Shown here piece after piece: positions 4,693-12,495 of a stretch of DNA of 14,845 nt. Source of the DNA: an uncultured Bacilli bacterium (lineage in GTDB: Bacteria > Bacillota_I > Bacilli_A > RF39 > UBA660); contig CAKOIJ010000026.1 of the NCBI GenBank assembly GCA_934086775.1, positions 1 through 14,845 of the forward strand. The letters run 5' to 3'. Numbering within the stretch: position 1 is the stretch's first letter; the number at the start of each line of letters is the position of its first letter. The notes below the pieces were generated by a model. That model was not told the origin of the DNA. It saw only the letters and a program-made list of their open reading frames with translations, and searched no databases. Made by a program: the position numbers and the translations under genes.

Positions 4693-7600
4693 TTATTTAA
4701 ATAAATTTTTAATCTTAGTCCATAAACTTGTTTTTTCTTTTACACTCACAGTTTTAACTTCTTCTTTAGCTTTCTCTGAATTAATTAACATCACGAATTT
4801 AGTATTACCTTTCATTTTAGAACCAGCAAAACTATTATATTCATTACTTAAATTAATTAAAGCACTTACTCTTTCCTCCATAGTTTTAGTTTCATACATT
4901 AAACTACTTATTTTATTAATTCCACTTACATTATAAATATTTAATCCATTATGTAAGTTAGTAGTACCCTCATCTATTTTAGAAATAACATTATATAATT
5001 CAATTAAACTATCTTTAGTATTATTTACTGACCCTTTAATAGTATTTTCATATACTAAAGCACTCACATTTTCAGCAGTACTAATACTTACTTTTTTACT
5101 TAAACTTTTAGCTACATTTTTACTAACTTTTTCAGCAACATAAATACTAACTTCATTAGTTAAACTTTCAAAATATGGAAGTGCTTTATCTTTACTTACA
5201 ACATTACAACTAAGAAGTTGTTCACTAGTCATAGTAAGTCCTTCTTTTAAAGAAGCTTTACCTGTTTCGCAATTAATATAATCTCTTAAAATACCCGCAT
5301 CAGTTAAATAACTAACTAAAATATTTTTAACTTTACTTTCAAGAACTTCATCTTTAGTAGAAGTCATTTCTTCTTTAACTTCACTCCATACACTTTCACT
5401 TAAATTATTTAAATATTCCTCAGTAAATGTGTCTTTTACCCCTTTTACAGCACTAGCTTTAACACTGTCTATTTGTTTCTCACTTAAGTATACATCTACA
5501 TTTAAAGACTTTATTTTATTATCAAGAGTATTTTTAAGTAAATTAGTCCCATCCATTAGTTCTTTACTTCCACTTACTAATAAATCCATATTAGTTTGTA
5601 AACTATTTACATTAGAATAAATACTATCTAATTTATTAAAATTATTTAATATACTTTTATCTACTATTTTAGGAGTAACTACAGAGTATATACTGTTTAG
5701 TTCAAATTTAGTAGTTTCTAAACTAATAGATACTTTATTTAAATTACCAGTAGTGCCTAGTGACTCCATAAGTCCAGGAGTACTAATGCCAGCAATAAAA
5801 GTCTTAGACGCATTTTCTATTACTTTACCATTGTTTACTTTAATATTAGTATTATTTTTATTATCAAAGTAAGTTCCTGTTACAATAACAAATGGAGTAT
5901 ACATAGTTTCTTTCTTACCATTTATTAGCACATTATGTTTATCTAAGTTAGTATAAGTAATTATAATTTCTACTTTACCACTTTTACCTAGAATATCTTT
6001 TAATTCTTTCTTTTCTCCATTTAATTTATAAACAACACTTGTTTTAATAGGTAAATCTTTATTAGTCTCTCCTTTGTATAAAATATTACTATTATTAAGT
6101 GTCCAAGAAATATTATTATTTTCTTTATTAAAAGTACTATTCTCATTTAAATTAATAATATTATTTAAAATAGTATAATCATTTATTTCTTTTAAATTAT
6201 TCTTATTAAGAATACACTCATTTACAGTTGTTTTTTTAACTGTACCATCATTATTTAAAATAGTAAATACTGTTTCATCTTTAGATAAAGCTAGTAAACT
6301 AGTTGGCATTAAAAGTAAACCCAAAACAAAACCACTTACTACCTTTTTAATTTTATTACTTTTCATTTTATCACTTTCCTTTATTAAAATTTTATCAAAT
6401 ACTAGAAGTACTGAAGGTAAAACTACTAATACAACTATCATACTTATTAAGGCACCTCTACTGATTAAAGAACATAATGAACCAACCATTTCTAGATCAC
6501 TATATACTCCAACTCCAAATGTTGCAGCAAAGAAACACATTGCACTTACAATTATACTAGTACTTATATACTTGAGAGTCTCACTTATAGCTTTTTCTTT
6601 ACTCATAGTTTTTCTTCTATTTAAATAATTAGTTGTTAAAAGTATTGCATAATCTATAGTTGCGCCTAACTGGATTGTACCAAGTGTTATAGGTGCTACA
6701 AAAGGAAGAATATCTCCCATAAAATATGAAGTACCTAGATTTATAAATATTGCAAATTCAATTGTAGCAACTAGTAGTACTGGAAGTAAAAATCTTCTTA
6801 AAACAATTACAAGAATTATTAAAATACATATTACACTCCAAGTATTAACATTATTAAAGTCTTCATCACTTATAGTAATTAAGTCTTTCATAAGTGCACC
6901 TTCTCCAGCAACTATTGCATCTTTATCATATGACTTAACTAAATTATTAATAGTTGTTAACTGACTATTTAATTCATCACTTGCAACTTCATAAATAGAA
7001 TTAACAAATATAACTGAGTATTTTTCATTACTAAAAATACTATTTAACTCTTCAGGGATCATTTCTGTACTTAAACCTAAACTATTAAAAGTATCTTTAG
7101 AAAGAACTAAGTTAATTCCATCTACTTCGTTTAATTTACTAGATAATTCAGATAACTTATCATTTTTAATATCTTTATTAATTAATATAATTTCAGGACT
7201 AACTATATTAAACTTTTCTTTAATTAAATTATTTGAAGAAATACTTTCAAGTGTTTTAGGAAGTGTTTCATCAATTTTATAGTATACTTCTACTTTAGAG
7301 TTTGCTTTATACATAGGAAATAATAATAGTAAGAATACTATAAATATAATCATGTAATTTTTAACTATAAAATTATTTATCTTGTTAAATGGTTTTATTA
7401 TTACTTTATGACTAGTTTTTTCTATTAGCTTATCAAATGTAAGTAAAAGTGCTGGGAAAACAGTAAGTACTGTAACAAGTCCTAGTAAAACACCTTTAGC
7501 CATTACTATTCCTAAATCTTTACCTAGTGTTAAATTCATTAAACAAAGAACCAAAAATCCTGCGATTGTAGTTAAACTACTACCTGTTACAGAAGAAAAT

Positions 7601-8406
7601 GTTTCACTTATTGCTTCTTCCATAGCTTTTTCTTTACTCATTTTATTCTTTTTATTTTCATATGCATGATATAAGAATATAGAAAAGTCTGTTGTAACAC
7701 CAAGTTGTAAAACTGCCACCAGTGCTTTAGTAATATAACTTATCTCTCCTAAAAAGATATTAGTACCTAAGTTATATACAATAGCCATACCGATATTTAA
7801 AAGAAGTATAACTGGCACTAGATAAGAGTCCAAACTAATAGCAAGTACAATTAAACATAAAGCTACTGCAATAACAATATATATAGCAATTTCACTATTA
7901 GATAAATCCATGGTATCTAAAACCATACTACTCATGCCACCTATTTTTGTATTATCAGAAATACTTCTTAGTTCTCTAACAGCATCAATAGTCTTTTCAC
8001 TAGAAGTACTTTCTTCAAAAGTAACAAGTAGTAAATTTGAATTATCTTTATTTAAGTGTTCTTTTATATTGTTTGGAAGCATTTCTATTGGAAAGTCATT
8101 TCCAAGCACATCAAAAGCACTAACTACTTTATTTACTCCATCTACCTTTCTCATTTCCTCTTCTACTTTTAATATCTTTGATGCTTCCATATTATCCGCT
8201 ATAACCATAGCATAAGCACCCATATTAAAATCATCTGTTAAAATATTTTCTCCCTTAATAGTTTCAATATCATCTGGTAAATATACTAAAATATCATAAT
8301 TTATCTTAGTAAGACTCATACCTATAAAACTTAAAACTAATAAGATTAAAGATATAATTAACACTATAGTTTTATTTTTACAAATAAATTCACTAAATTT
8401 TTTCAC
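4693..8406 (-). CDS. MMPL/RND-type transporter fused to a large extracellular domain
   Basis: A 1237-residue protein. Residues 1 to about 680 form an MMPL-family exporter in two halves: TM1 (10-32), an extracellular loop, then five or six helices with the proton-path motif LGVTTDFSIFLYHAYE. This is repeated in the second half with LGATIDYAILLTTNYLNRR. MMPL proteins use the proton gradient to export lipids, drugs or peptides. From the internal Met at about 681 a second protein begins: KIKKVV plus a hydrophobic signal-like helix, then KDETVFTILNNDGTVKK. About 500 further residues include a beta-rich part (GKSGKVEIIITYTN) and Ser/Asn-rich helices. Start is GTG 8406, with AAGGTGAGG upstream; GTG 8415 would overlap that site. 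A TetR gene diverges from it and likely represses it. Substrate unknown. Confidence 0.88.
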   Translation of the reverse strand: MKKFSEFICKNKTIVLIISLILLVLSFIGMSLTKINYDILVYLPDDIETIKGENILTDDFNMGAYAMVIADNMEASKILKVEEEMRKVDGVNKVVSAFDVLGNDFPIEMLPNNIKEHLNKDNSNLLLVTFEESTSSEKTIDAVRELRSISDNTKIGGMSSMVLDTMDLSNSEIAIYIVIAVALCLIVLAISLDSYLVPVILLLNIGMAIVYNLGTNIFLGEISYITKALVAVLQLGVTTDFSIFLYHAYENKKNKMSKEKAMEEAISETFSSVTGSSLTTIAGFLVLCLMNLTLGKDLGIVMAKGVLLGLVTVLTVFPALLLTFDKLIEKTSHKVIIKPFNKINNFIVKNYMIIFIVFLLLLFPMYKANSKVEVYYKIDETLPKTLESISSNNLIKEKFNIVSPEIILINKDIKNDKLSELSSKLNEVDGINLVLSKDTFNSLGLSTEMIPEELNSIFSNEKYSVIFVNSIYEVASDELNSQLTTINNLVKSYDKDAIVAGEGALMKDLITISDEDFNNVNTWSVICILIILVIVLRRFLLPVLLVATIEFAIFINLGTSYFMGDILPFVAPITLGTIQLGATIDYAILLTTNYLNRRKTMSKEKAISETLKYISTSIIVSAMCFFAATFGVGVYSDLEMVGSLCSLISRGALISMIVVLVVLPSVLLVFDKILIKESDKMKSNKIKKVVSGFVLGLLLMPTSLLALSKDETVFTILNNDGTVKKTTVNECILNKNNLKEINDYTILNNIINLNENSTFNKENNNISWTLNNSNILYKGETNKDLPIKTSVVYKLNGEKKELKDILGKSGKVEIIITYTNLDKHNVLINGKKETMYTPFVIVTGTYFDNKNNTNIKVNNGKVIENASKTFIAGISTPGLMESLGTTGNLNKVSISLETTKFELNSIYSVVTPKIVDKSILNNFNKLDSIYSNVNSLQTNMDLLVSGSKELMDGTNLLKNTLDNKIKSLNVDVYLSEKQIDSVKASAVKGVKDTFTEEYLNNLSESVWSEVKEEMTSTKDEVLESKVKNILVSYLTDAGILRDYINCETGKASLKEGLTMTSEQLLSCNVVSKDKALPYFESLTNEVSIYVAEKVSKNVAKSLSKKVSISTAENVSALVYENTIKGSVNNTKDSLIELYNVISKIDEGTTNLHNGLNIYNVSGINKISSLMYETKTMEERVSALINLSNEYNSFAGSKMKGNTKFVMLINSEKAKEEVKTVSVKEKTSLWTKIKNLFK

Positions 8407-8415
8407 ATTCCTCAC

Positions 8416-8538
8416 CTTTCCGTATGATATTTTATTATTTTAGTTAATAAAAATGAATATCATTTATATATAAGATGTTTAATAACCTACACTTTTTAAT
8501 ATTTTGTATTAATAAATACTAGACAAGTGTTTTTTATC
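8416..8538. promoter_or_regulatory. Divergent control region between transporter and TetR genes, candidate operators
   Basis: Dyads that could bind the TetR protein: ATGATATT at 8424-8431 with AATATCAT at 8456-8463, which flank an inner TTTATTA/TAATAAA pair; and the compact GTATT-AATA-AATAC at 8506-8519. A wider pair is ACACTT at 8489-8494 with AAGTGT at 8525-8530. The first lies just upstream of the transporter start. The second is near the tetR -35. In DNA this AT-rich, such dyads arise by chance, so only position supports them. I find no clear promoter for the transporter. Confidence 0.35.
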
Positions 8539-8567
8539 TTTACAAATGTATTAATTAATTCTATAAT
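8539..8567 (+). promoter_or_regulatory. SigA-type promoter of the TetR gene
   Basis: TTTACA (8539-8544), a 17-base spacer and a perfect TATAAT (8562-8567). Transcription would begin near 8574, only about 11 bases before the ATG and at the edge of the ribosome site. Confidence 0.75.
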
Positions 8568-8584
8568 TTATGTAGGTGATTTAT

Positions 8585-9151
8585 ATGAAAGAAGATTTAA
8601 GAATTACTAAAACTCGTAAAGTTTTATATGAAACATTAATAAATCTAATGAAAGAAAAAAGTTTTGAAGAAATAAAAGTAAGTGATATATGTAAAGAAGC
8701 ATTAATAAATAGATCTACTTTTTATAGTCATTATAGTGATAAATATGAATTATTTTTAGAACTTATAACTGCTTTAAAAAATAATTTATTTACTTCTTTA
8801 AATACTAATTCAAATAGTGTTAATACAAGAGAATATTTTACTCTTTTAATAGAGTTATTACTTGATCATATTGATGAAAAGAAAGATATCTACTATGCTA
8901 TTTTAATACATAATAGAAATAGTATAGTTATAGATATAATATTAGATGCTATTCAAAAGGATATAAATACAAGACTTGAAAGTGATAAAGAATATAATAA
9001 AGTTATTCCAAGTGAAATAATATGTAAATTTTATTTAGGTGCAATCGTTTCTCTAGGAATAGAATATTTAAGTAGTAAAAAATATTCTAAAGAAGATATG
9101 TTAAGATATATTGAATACTTAATACCAGAAGATATAATAAAAGAGGCTTAA
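8585..9151 (+). CDS. TetR/AcrR-family transcriptional regulator
   Basis: A 188-residue protein with a standard TetR N-terminal DNA-binding domain (about residues 5-55): TRKVLYETLINLMKEKSFEEIKVSDIC, then the recognition helix region NRSTFYSHYSDKYEL. The C-terminal helical domain (60-188), which in this family binds the ligand and dimerises, is not specific enough to name a ligand. The ATG at 8585 is preferred over an in-frame GTG at 8576, because AGGTGA (8574-8579) is the ribosome site and would overlap that GTG. It diverges from the MMPL transporter gene, the usual arrangement of an efflux repressor. Its stop overlaps the converging gene by 4 bases. Confidence 0.92.
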   Translation: MKEDLRITKTRKVLYETLINLMKEKSFEEIKVSDICKEALINRSTFYSHYSDKYELFLELITALKNNLFTSLNTNSNSVNTREYFTLLIELLLDHIDEKKDIYYAILIHNRNSIVIDIILDAIQKDINTRLESDKEYNKVIPSEIICKFYLGAIVSLGIEYLSSKKYSKEDMLRYIEYLIPEDIIKEA

Positions 9152-9160
9152 AGCCCCTTT
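9140..9160. terminator. Weak bidirectional terminator between converging genes
   Basis: An 8-bp stem with one A-C mismatch (9140-9147 with 9153-9160, loop TTAAA) lies over the overlapping stop codons of tetR and the 9148 gene. Short T runs follow in both directions. Confidence 0.55.
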
Positions 9161-9573
9161 ATTATGTCTATTATTTTTTCTTTTTCTAAATTAATTTTTA
9201 AGTATTTACCATTAACTAAGACATAATCATCATCTAAATAAAAATCTATATTTTCATTATTAGTTTTAACTATTAAATGATACTTAGAATATTTTCTAGC
9301 TTTATCTATTACTTTATAGTTTTTATCTAAAGAAGAATTACTAAGTACACTAGTAATACTTTCTATTTTATCTTTATCAAAAATATCATTTATTAACTCA
9401 TATTTACCATCTACATTACTTTCTACTGTTATGCTTTCTGCCTTTGTAACTAAAGTTTTTATTTCATTAAACTTATTAAAATCTTTCTTTTCAAAACTCT
9501 TTTCCATTATTGAAAATATAACTCCTCCTAGTAATAAAATAAGTATAGCAATTAAAATATATTTCTTACTCAT
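9148..9573 (-). CDS. Membrane-anchored hypothetical protein
   Basis: A 141-residue protein with an N-terminal transmembrane helix (residues 5-23; MSKKYILIAILILLLGG) and a small extracellular domain of about 110 residues. That domain has alternating strands such as SITVESNVDGKYELIND, YHLIVKTNNENIDFYLDDDYVLVNGKYLKI, and a closing helix. The layout recalls small exported domains such as DUF5301, but I cannot confirm this. GAGGAG precedes the ATG. It lies 42 bases after the YbaK/EbsC gene in the same direction and may share its transcript. It converges with tetR and overlaps it by 4 bases. Confidence 0.72.
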   Translation of the reverse strand: MSKKYILIAILILLLGGVIFSIMEKSFEKKDFNKFNEIKTLVTKAESITVESNVDGKYELINDIFDKDKIESITSVLSNSSLDKNYKVIDKARKYSKYHLIVKTNNENIDFYLDDDYVLVNGKYLKINLEKEKIIDIIKGL

Positions 9574-9615
9574 ATGCTTCTCCTCTAGTTATATATTTCC
9601 CAACAATTGAATATT

Positions 9616-10083
9616 CTATACTTCTTTAGTAACATCTACCCATTTAACATAATTAGATAGTTTTTCTAACTCTGGTATAGATAACTTTATAGCAGAGTTT
9701 GCACTTCCACATGCAGGATAAACATATTCATATTTTTTAAGTGATATATCAAGATATACTTTTACGTTATCATTAAGTCCAAATGGACAAACACCACCTG
9801 GAATATGTCCAGTTAACTCTTCAACACTATCTCTATCTATCATTTTAGCTTTTACATGAAAAGTTTCTTTAAATTTATGATTGTCTATTTTATTATCTCC
9901 CTTTACTACAATAACTATCACATCATCATTAACTATGAAAGATAAACTTTTAGCAATTTCTCCTGGAGTACATTTAAGTTCTCTGCTAGCTTCTTCTACT
10001 GTTGCAGTAGATAAATCAAACTCCATTATTTTATCATCATAATTATACTTCTTTAAATATTCTTTTACTTTTATTAAACTCAT
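9616..10083 (-). CDS. YbaK/EbsC-family aminoacyl-tRNA deacylase-like protein
   Basis: A 155-residue single-domain protein of the YbaK/ProX/EbsC superfamily. Members remove wrongly attached amino acids from tRNA in trans, for example Cys or Ala from tRNA-Pro. Visible marks are the Lys-containing KSLSFIV strand (about 45-51), the VVKGDNKID segment (59-67), the GHIPGGVCPFG motif (92-102) and the GSANSAIKLS strand near the end (126-135). Length is normal for a stand-alone domain. AGGTGAAG precedes the ATG. Its exact tRNA and amino acid cannot be read from the sequence, so I give no symbol. The hypothetical membrane protein gene lies downstream. Confidence 0.9.
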   Translation of the reverse strand: MSLIKVKEYLKKYNYDDKIMEFDLSTATVEEASRELKCTPGEIAKSLSFIVNDDVIVIVVKGDNKIDNHKFKETFHVKAKMIDRDSVEELTGHIPGGVCPFGLNDNVKVYLDISLKKYEYVYPACGSANSAIKLSIPELEKLSNYVKWVDVTKEV

Positions 10084-10108
10084 ACTTCTTCACCTACATT
10101 AATTATAC

Positions 10109-10136
10109 AAAAAAATAGGACTTTTTTCTAGTCCTA
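10109..10136 (-). terminator. Terminator of spoVIF
   Basis: A perfect 7-bp stem (10116-10122 with 10130-10136, loop of 7) is followed on the minus strand by seven T. The spoVIF stop codon (10136-10134) is part of the stem. Just beyond it a TATAAT on the minus strand near 10105 could be the -10 of the YbaK gene, though without a good -35. Confidence 0.88.
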
Positions 10137-10370
10137 AACATACTTATCTATATCTTTTGGTACTTTATCATTGATAACCATATTTATTATTTTATCTTCT
10201 TTTTCTTTAGTTACTTCTTTACCTGTAATAGTACTTATTTCACTAATAATATTTCTTAAAGTATCTTCATTTTTAAAGTCTCCATCTTGTAGTTCTCTAG
10301 CAAGTTTTATAATAGTATCCTTTCCTACCTTAGTTTTCTTTTCTATCTTATCAAATAGATCTTCCCTCAT
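10134..10370 (-). CDS. spoVIF: Stage VI sporulation protein F (SpoVIF/YjcC family)
   Basis: A 78-residue protein that matches the SpoVIF pattern along its whole length. It begins with DLFDKIEKKTKVGKDTIIKLA. The central motif DFKNEDTLRNIISEIS follows at about 31-46, then ITGKEVTKEKEDKIINMVINDKVPKD. In Bacillus subtilis this protein acts late in spore formation and influences coat assembly through GerE. Its presence suggests that the organism can sporulate or descends from spore formers. AGGTGA lies 4 bases before the ATG. The der terminator lies directly upstream, and a SigK-like CATATAATA lies between the two, so it appears to be transcribed on its own. Confidence 0.9.
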   Translation of the reverse strand: MREDLFDKIEKKTKVGKDTIIKLARELQDGDFKNEDTLRNIISEISTITGKEVTKEKEDKIINMVINDKVPKDIDKYV

Positions 10371-10384
10371 ATTATCACCTACAT

Positions 10385-10412
10385 TATTATATGAAAAAAG
10401 GCGAACTATGTT
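10385..10412 (-). promoter_or_regulatory. Possible SigK-like promoter of spoVIF
   Basis: On the minus strand CATATAATA (10393-10385) fits CATAnnnTA. AC (10411-10410), inside AACA, lies 16 bases upstream. The -35 would be in the loop of the der terminator. The -10 nonamer is identical to that in front of the 3192 gene. TATAAT within it could also serve SigA. Confidence 0.38.
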
Positions 10413-10422
10413 ATTCGCCTTT
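10394..10422 (-). terminator. Terminator of der
   Basis: A perfect 9-bp stem (10397-10405 with 10414-10422, loop of 8) with a GGCG core is followed on the minus strand by a T run. The der stop codon (10413-10411) is in the loop. Confidence 0.9.
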
Positions 10423-11721
10423 ATTTTTAAAGTTTAAAATAATTGGTGTACCAGAAAAATCAATATTACTTCTTATCTTATTTTCTAAATATCTTTCATA
10501 ACTAAAGTGTACTAAACCTTTAGAATTTACTTCTATATCAAATTTAGGTGGTTTAACCCCACTTTGGTGTGTAAAATATATCTTAAGTCTTTTACCTTTA
10601 TATGATGGTGGTGGTGTTTCTATAAAGGCATCAAGTATTATTTCATTTATAATACTAGTTTTAATTTCTTTAGTAGCATTCTCATAACTTTCAAGTACTA
10701 AAGGCATTAAAGTACTAATTCTCTTTCTAGTCTTAGCACTTAAAAAACATATTTTAGCATAAGGCATAAAAGCAAAATTATCTTTAATCTTCTTTTTCCA
10801 AAGTTTCATTTCTTCATCTTTATTATTTTCTATAGTATCCCATTTATTAACAACAATAACAACTGCTTTACCTGCCTCAAGAGCATATCCTGCTATATGT
10901 TTATCATGCTCGATTATTCCTTCTTCCGCATTTAAAACAAGTAAGCATACGTCACTTCTATCAATAGCACGCATACTTCTAAGAAGGCTATACTTTTCAA
11001 CACTTTCATATATCTTACCTTTTTTTCTTAAACCTGCTGTATCAATTAAAATATATTCATTTTTATTATAAATAAGTGTAGTATCAATAGCATCTCTAGT
11101 AGTACCAGGAGTGTTACTAACAATTACTCTTTCCTCATTTAAAAGAGCATTGACTAAACTAGACTTACCAACATTAGGTCTGCCTATTACACTAAACTTT
11201 AATCTATTATCTTCTTCTTCATTATAAAGAGCAAAATCCTTAGTTGCTTCTTCCATCAATTTATTTATTCCAATATTATGTTCAGCAGATATAGTTATAT
11301 ATTCATCAAACCCTAATGTATAAAAGTCATACATATTTTCTTCTGTTAATTTATTATCCACTTTATTAATAGCAACAATTACCTTCTTATTTGTCTTTCT
11401 AAGCATATCCCTTATTAAAAAATCATTACTAGTAACTCCTTCTTTACCATCAAGAACAAAAATAATAGTATCACTTTCGTTTATTCCTATTTCAACTTGA
11501 ATCTTAATCTCTTCATTAAATGTTCCTTCACTAAAATCAATACCACCAGTATCTATTAAGTAGAATGGAACATTATTAAAACTAGAACTTGCATAAATTC
11601 TATCTCTTGTAACGCCTGGAGTATCTTCAATAATACTAATTTTCTTACCTACTAATCTATTAAACAAAGTACTCTTACCTACATTTGGTTTTCCTACTAA
11701 ACATATAGTTCCTTTTTTCAT
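10411..11721 (-). CDS. der: GTPase Der (EngA), ribosome assembly factor
   Basis: A 436-residue protein with the tandem GTPase domains unique to Der. G domain 1 has GKPNVGKST (10-18), DTPGVTRD, DTGG and NKVD. G domain 2 has GRPNVGKSS, TPGTTRD, DTAGLRKKGKI and NKWD. A C-terminal KH-like domain starts at about 350 and includes PPPSYKGKRLKIYF and a GTPI ending. Der binds the 50S subunit and is essential for its maturation. Length is standard. AAGGGGA lies upstream of the ATG. A TATAAT on the minus strand at 11753-11748, with only a weak TTTTAA -35, is its likely promoter. It has its own terminator. Confidence 0.97.
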   Translation of the reverse strand: MKKGTICLVGKPNVGKSTLFNRLVGKKISIIEDTPGVTRDRIYASSSFNNVPFYLIDTGGIDFSEGTFNEEIKIQVEIGINESDTIIFVLDGKEGVTSNDFLIRDMLRKTNKKVIVAINKVDNKLTEENMYDFYTLGFDEYITISAEHNIGINKLMEEATKDFALYNEEEDNRLKFSVIGRPNVGKSSLVNALLNEERVIVSNTPGTTRDAIDTTLIYNKNEYILIDTAGLRKKGKIYESVEKYSLLRSMRAIDRSDVCLLVLNAEEGIIEHDKHIAGYALEAGKAVVIVVNKWDTIENNKDEEMKLWKKKIKDNFAFMPYAKICFLSAKTRKRISTLMPLVLESYENATKEIKTSIINEIILDAFIETPPPSYKGKRLKIYFTHQSGVKPPKFDIEVNSKGLVHFSYERYLENKIRSNIDFSGTPIILNFKNKGE

Positions 11722-11772
11722 AGTAATTCCCCTTTCACAAGTTAAATATTATACTATATAATTCTTAAAATT

Positions 11773-11792
11773 AAAAGTGCTTTTAAGCACTT
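11773..11792 (-). terminator. Hairpin at the end of the prepilin-like gene
   Basis: An 8-bp inverted repeat (11775-11782 with 11785-11792) lies over the last two codons and the stop codon. On the minus strand it is followed by TT-AA-TTTT, a weak U run. The loop of two bases must open to about four or six in RNA. Confidence 0.6.
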
Positions 11793-12397
11793 ATTTCCCA
11801 TGTAACATTATCATCAGATATTAATTTAGCAACTTCCTTACCATCTATACTATACACACCAAGAATTCTCCACATAATACCACTATAATATAAATAATTA
11901 TCCGGATTATCTTTCTTATACATACAAGGTTTACTTTCAGTAATATTAGTACAGTTTAGTTTACCCTTGATAGTTTCAATTAACCCAGTAGCATCCGATA
12001 TTGTTAGCGTTCCCTCCCATATAGCAGTTATACTTTTTACACTAACTTTTAATAAAATATTTTTTTCATTTAAACTTGTATCATCAACAGGATTAATAAT
12101 ACATCCATTCAGAGTATGATTACCACTACAATTACCATTATTTGAACTTACATCTTTCTTTAAATACTTTTCATCAAGTAAATTATAAACCTTAATCATA
12201 GTATCAGTAGTTATACCCTTATCTTTAGCATATAACTCCGCAGCAGTTAAAATTTCTTTTTTCTTTTCTTCAAATAAACGAATATTCATTTTTTTCCTAA
12301 TTGCAGTTATACTTGGAATAGATATACTTATAAGCACGCCTATTATCACAATTACAATTATAACTTCAGTTAAAGTAAAACCTTTTTTGTTCTTCAT
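11783..12397 (-). CDS. Type IV prepilin-like protein with a short C-terminal WRI-GV module
   Basis: A 204-residue protein with a class III signal: MKNKKG, then FTLTEVIIVIVIIGVLISISIPSI. Prepilin peptidase would cut after Gly6, and Glu5 of the mature protein is present. A helix follows (30-60), then a Cys-containing region with paired Cys at about 89/99 and 147/157. The C-terminus holds NPDNYLYYSGIMWRILGVYSIDGKEVAK and stops shortly after, at VTWEISA. The same module begins the visible part of the surface protein at the right edge and continues there for over 200 residues, so this protein may be a shortened form. AGGAGG lies 6 bases before the ATG, and a SigA promoter is upstream. It is likely a minor pilin or pseudopilin. 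Confidence 0.85.
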   Translation of the reverse strand: MKNKKGFTLTEVIIVIVIIGVLISISIPSITAIRKKMNIRLFEEKKKEILTAAELYAKDKGITTDTMIKVYNLLDEKYLKKDVSSNNGNCSGNHTLNGCIINPVDDTSLNEKNILLKVSVKSITAIWEGTLTISDATGLIETIKGKLNCTNITESKPCMYKKDNPDNYLYYSGIMWRILGVYSIDGKEVAKLISDDNVTWEISA

Positions 12398-12419
12398 AAG
12401 GCGCCTCCTACTATAAATA

Positions 12420-12449
12420 ATTATATAACAAAAAGGTAATAAAAGTCAA
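12420..12449 (-). promoter_or_regulatory. SigA-type promoter of the prepilin-like gene
   Basis: On the minus strand TTGACT (12449-12444), an 18-base spacer and TATAAT (12425-12420). The leader would be about 20 bases long and includes AGGAGG at 12409-12404. Confidence 0.8.
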
Positions 12450-12467
12450 TCTATTATTTAGTACATA

Positions 12468-12495
12468 ATAAAATACAAGTAATAATACTTGTATT
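12468..12495 (-). terminator. Terminator of glyQS
   Basis: A perfect 10-bp stem (12472-12481 with 12486-12495, loop ATAA) is followed on the minus strand by TTTATTAT. It overlaps the glyQS stop codon (12496-12494). Confidence 0.78.

Noticed and set aside
5429..8215. Two plus-strand ORFs (5429-5620 and 7910-8215)
   Set aside because: Both are antisense to the MMPL fusion gene and show no ribosome site or recognisable domain.
10171..10437. Plus-strand ORF of 88 codons across spoVIF
   Set aside because: It is antisense to spoVIF and runs through the der terminator; spoVIF matches its family over its full length.
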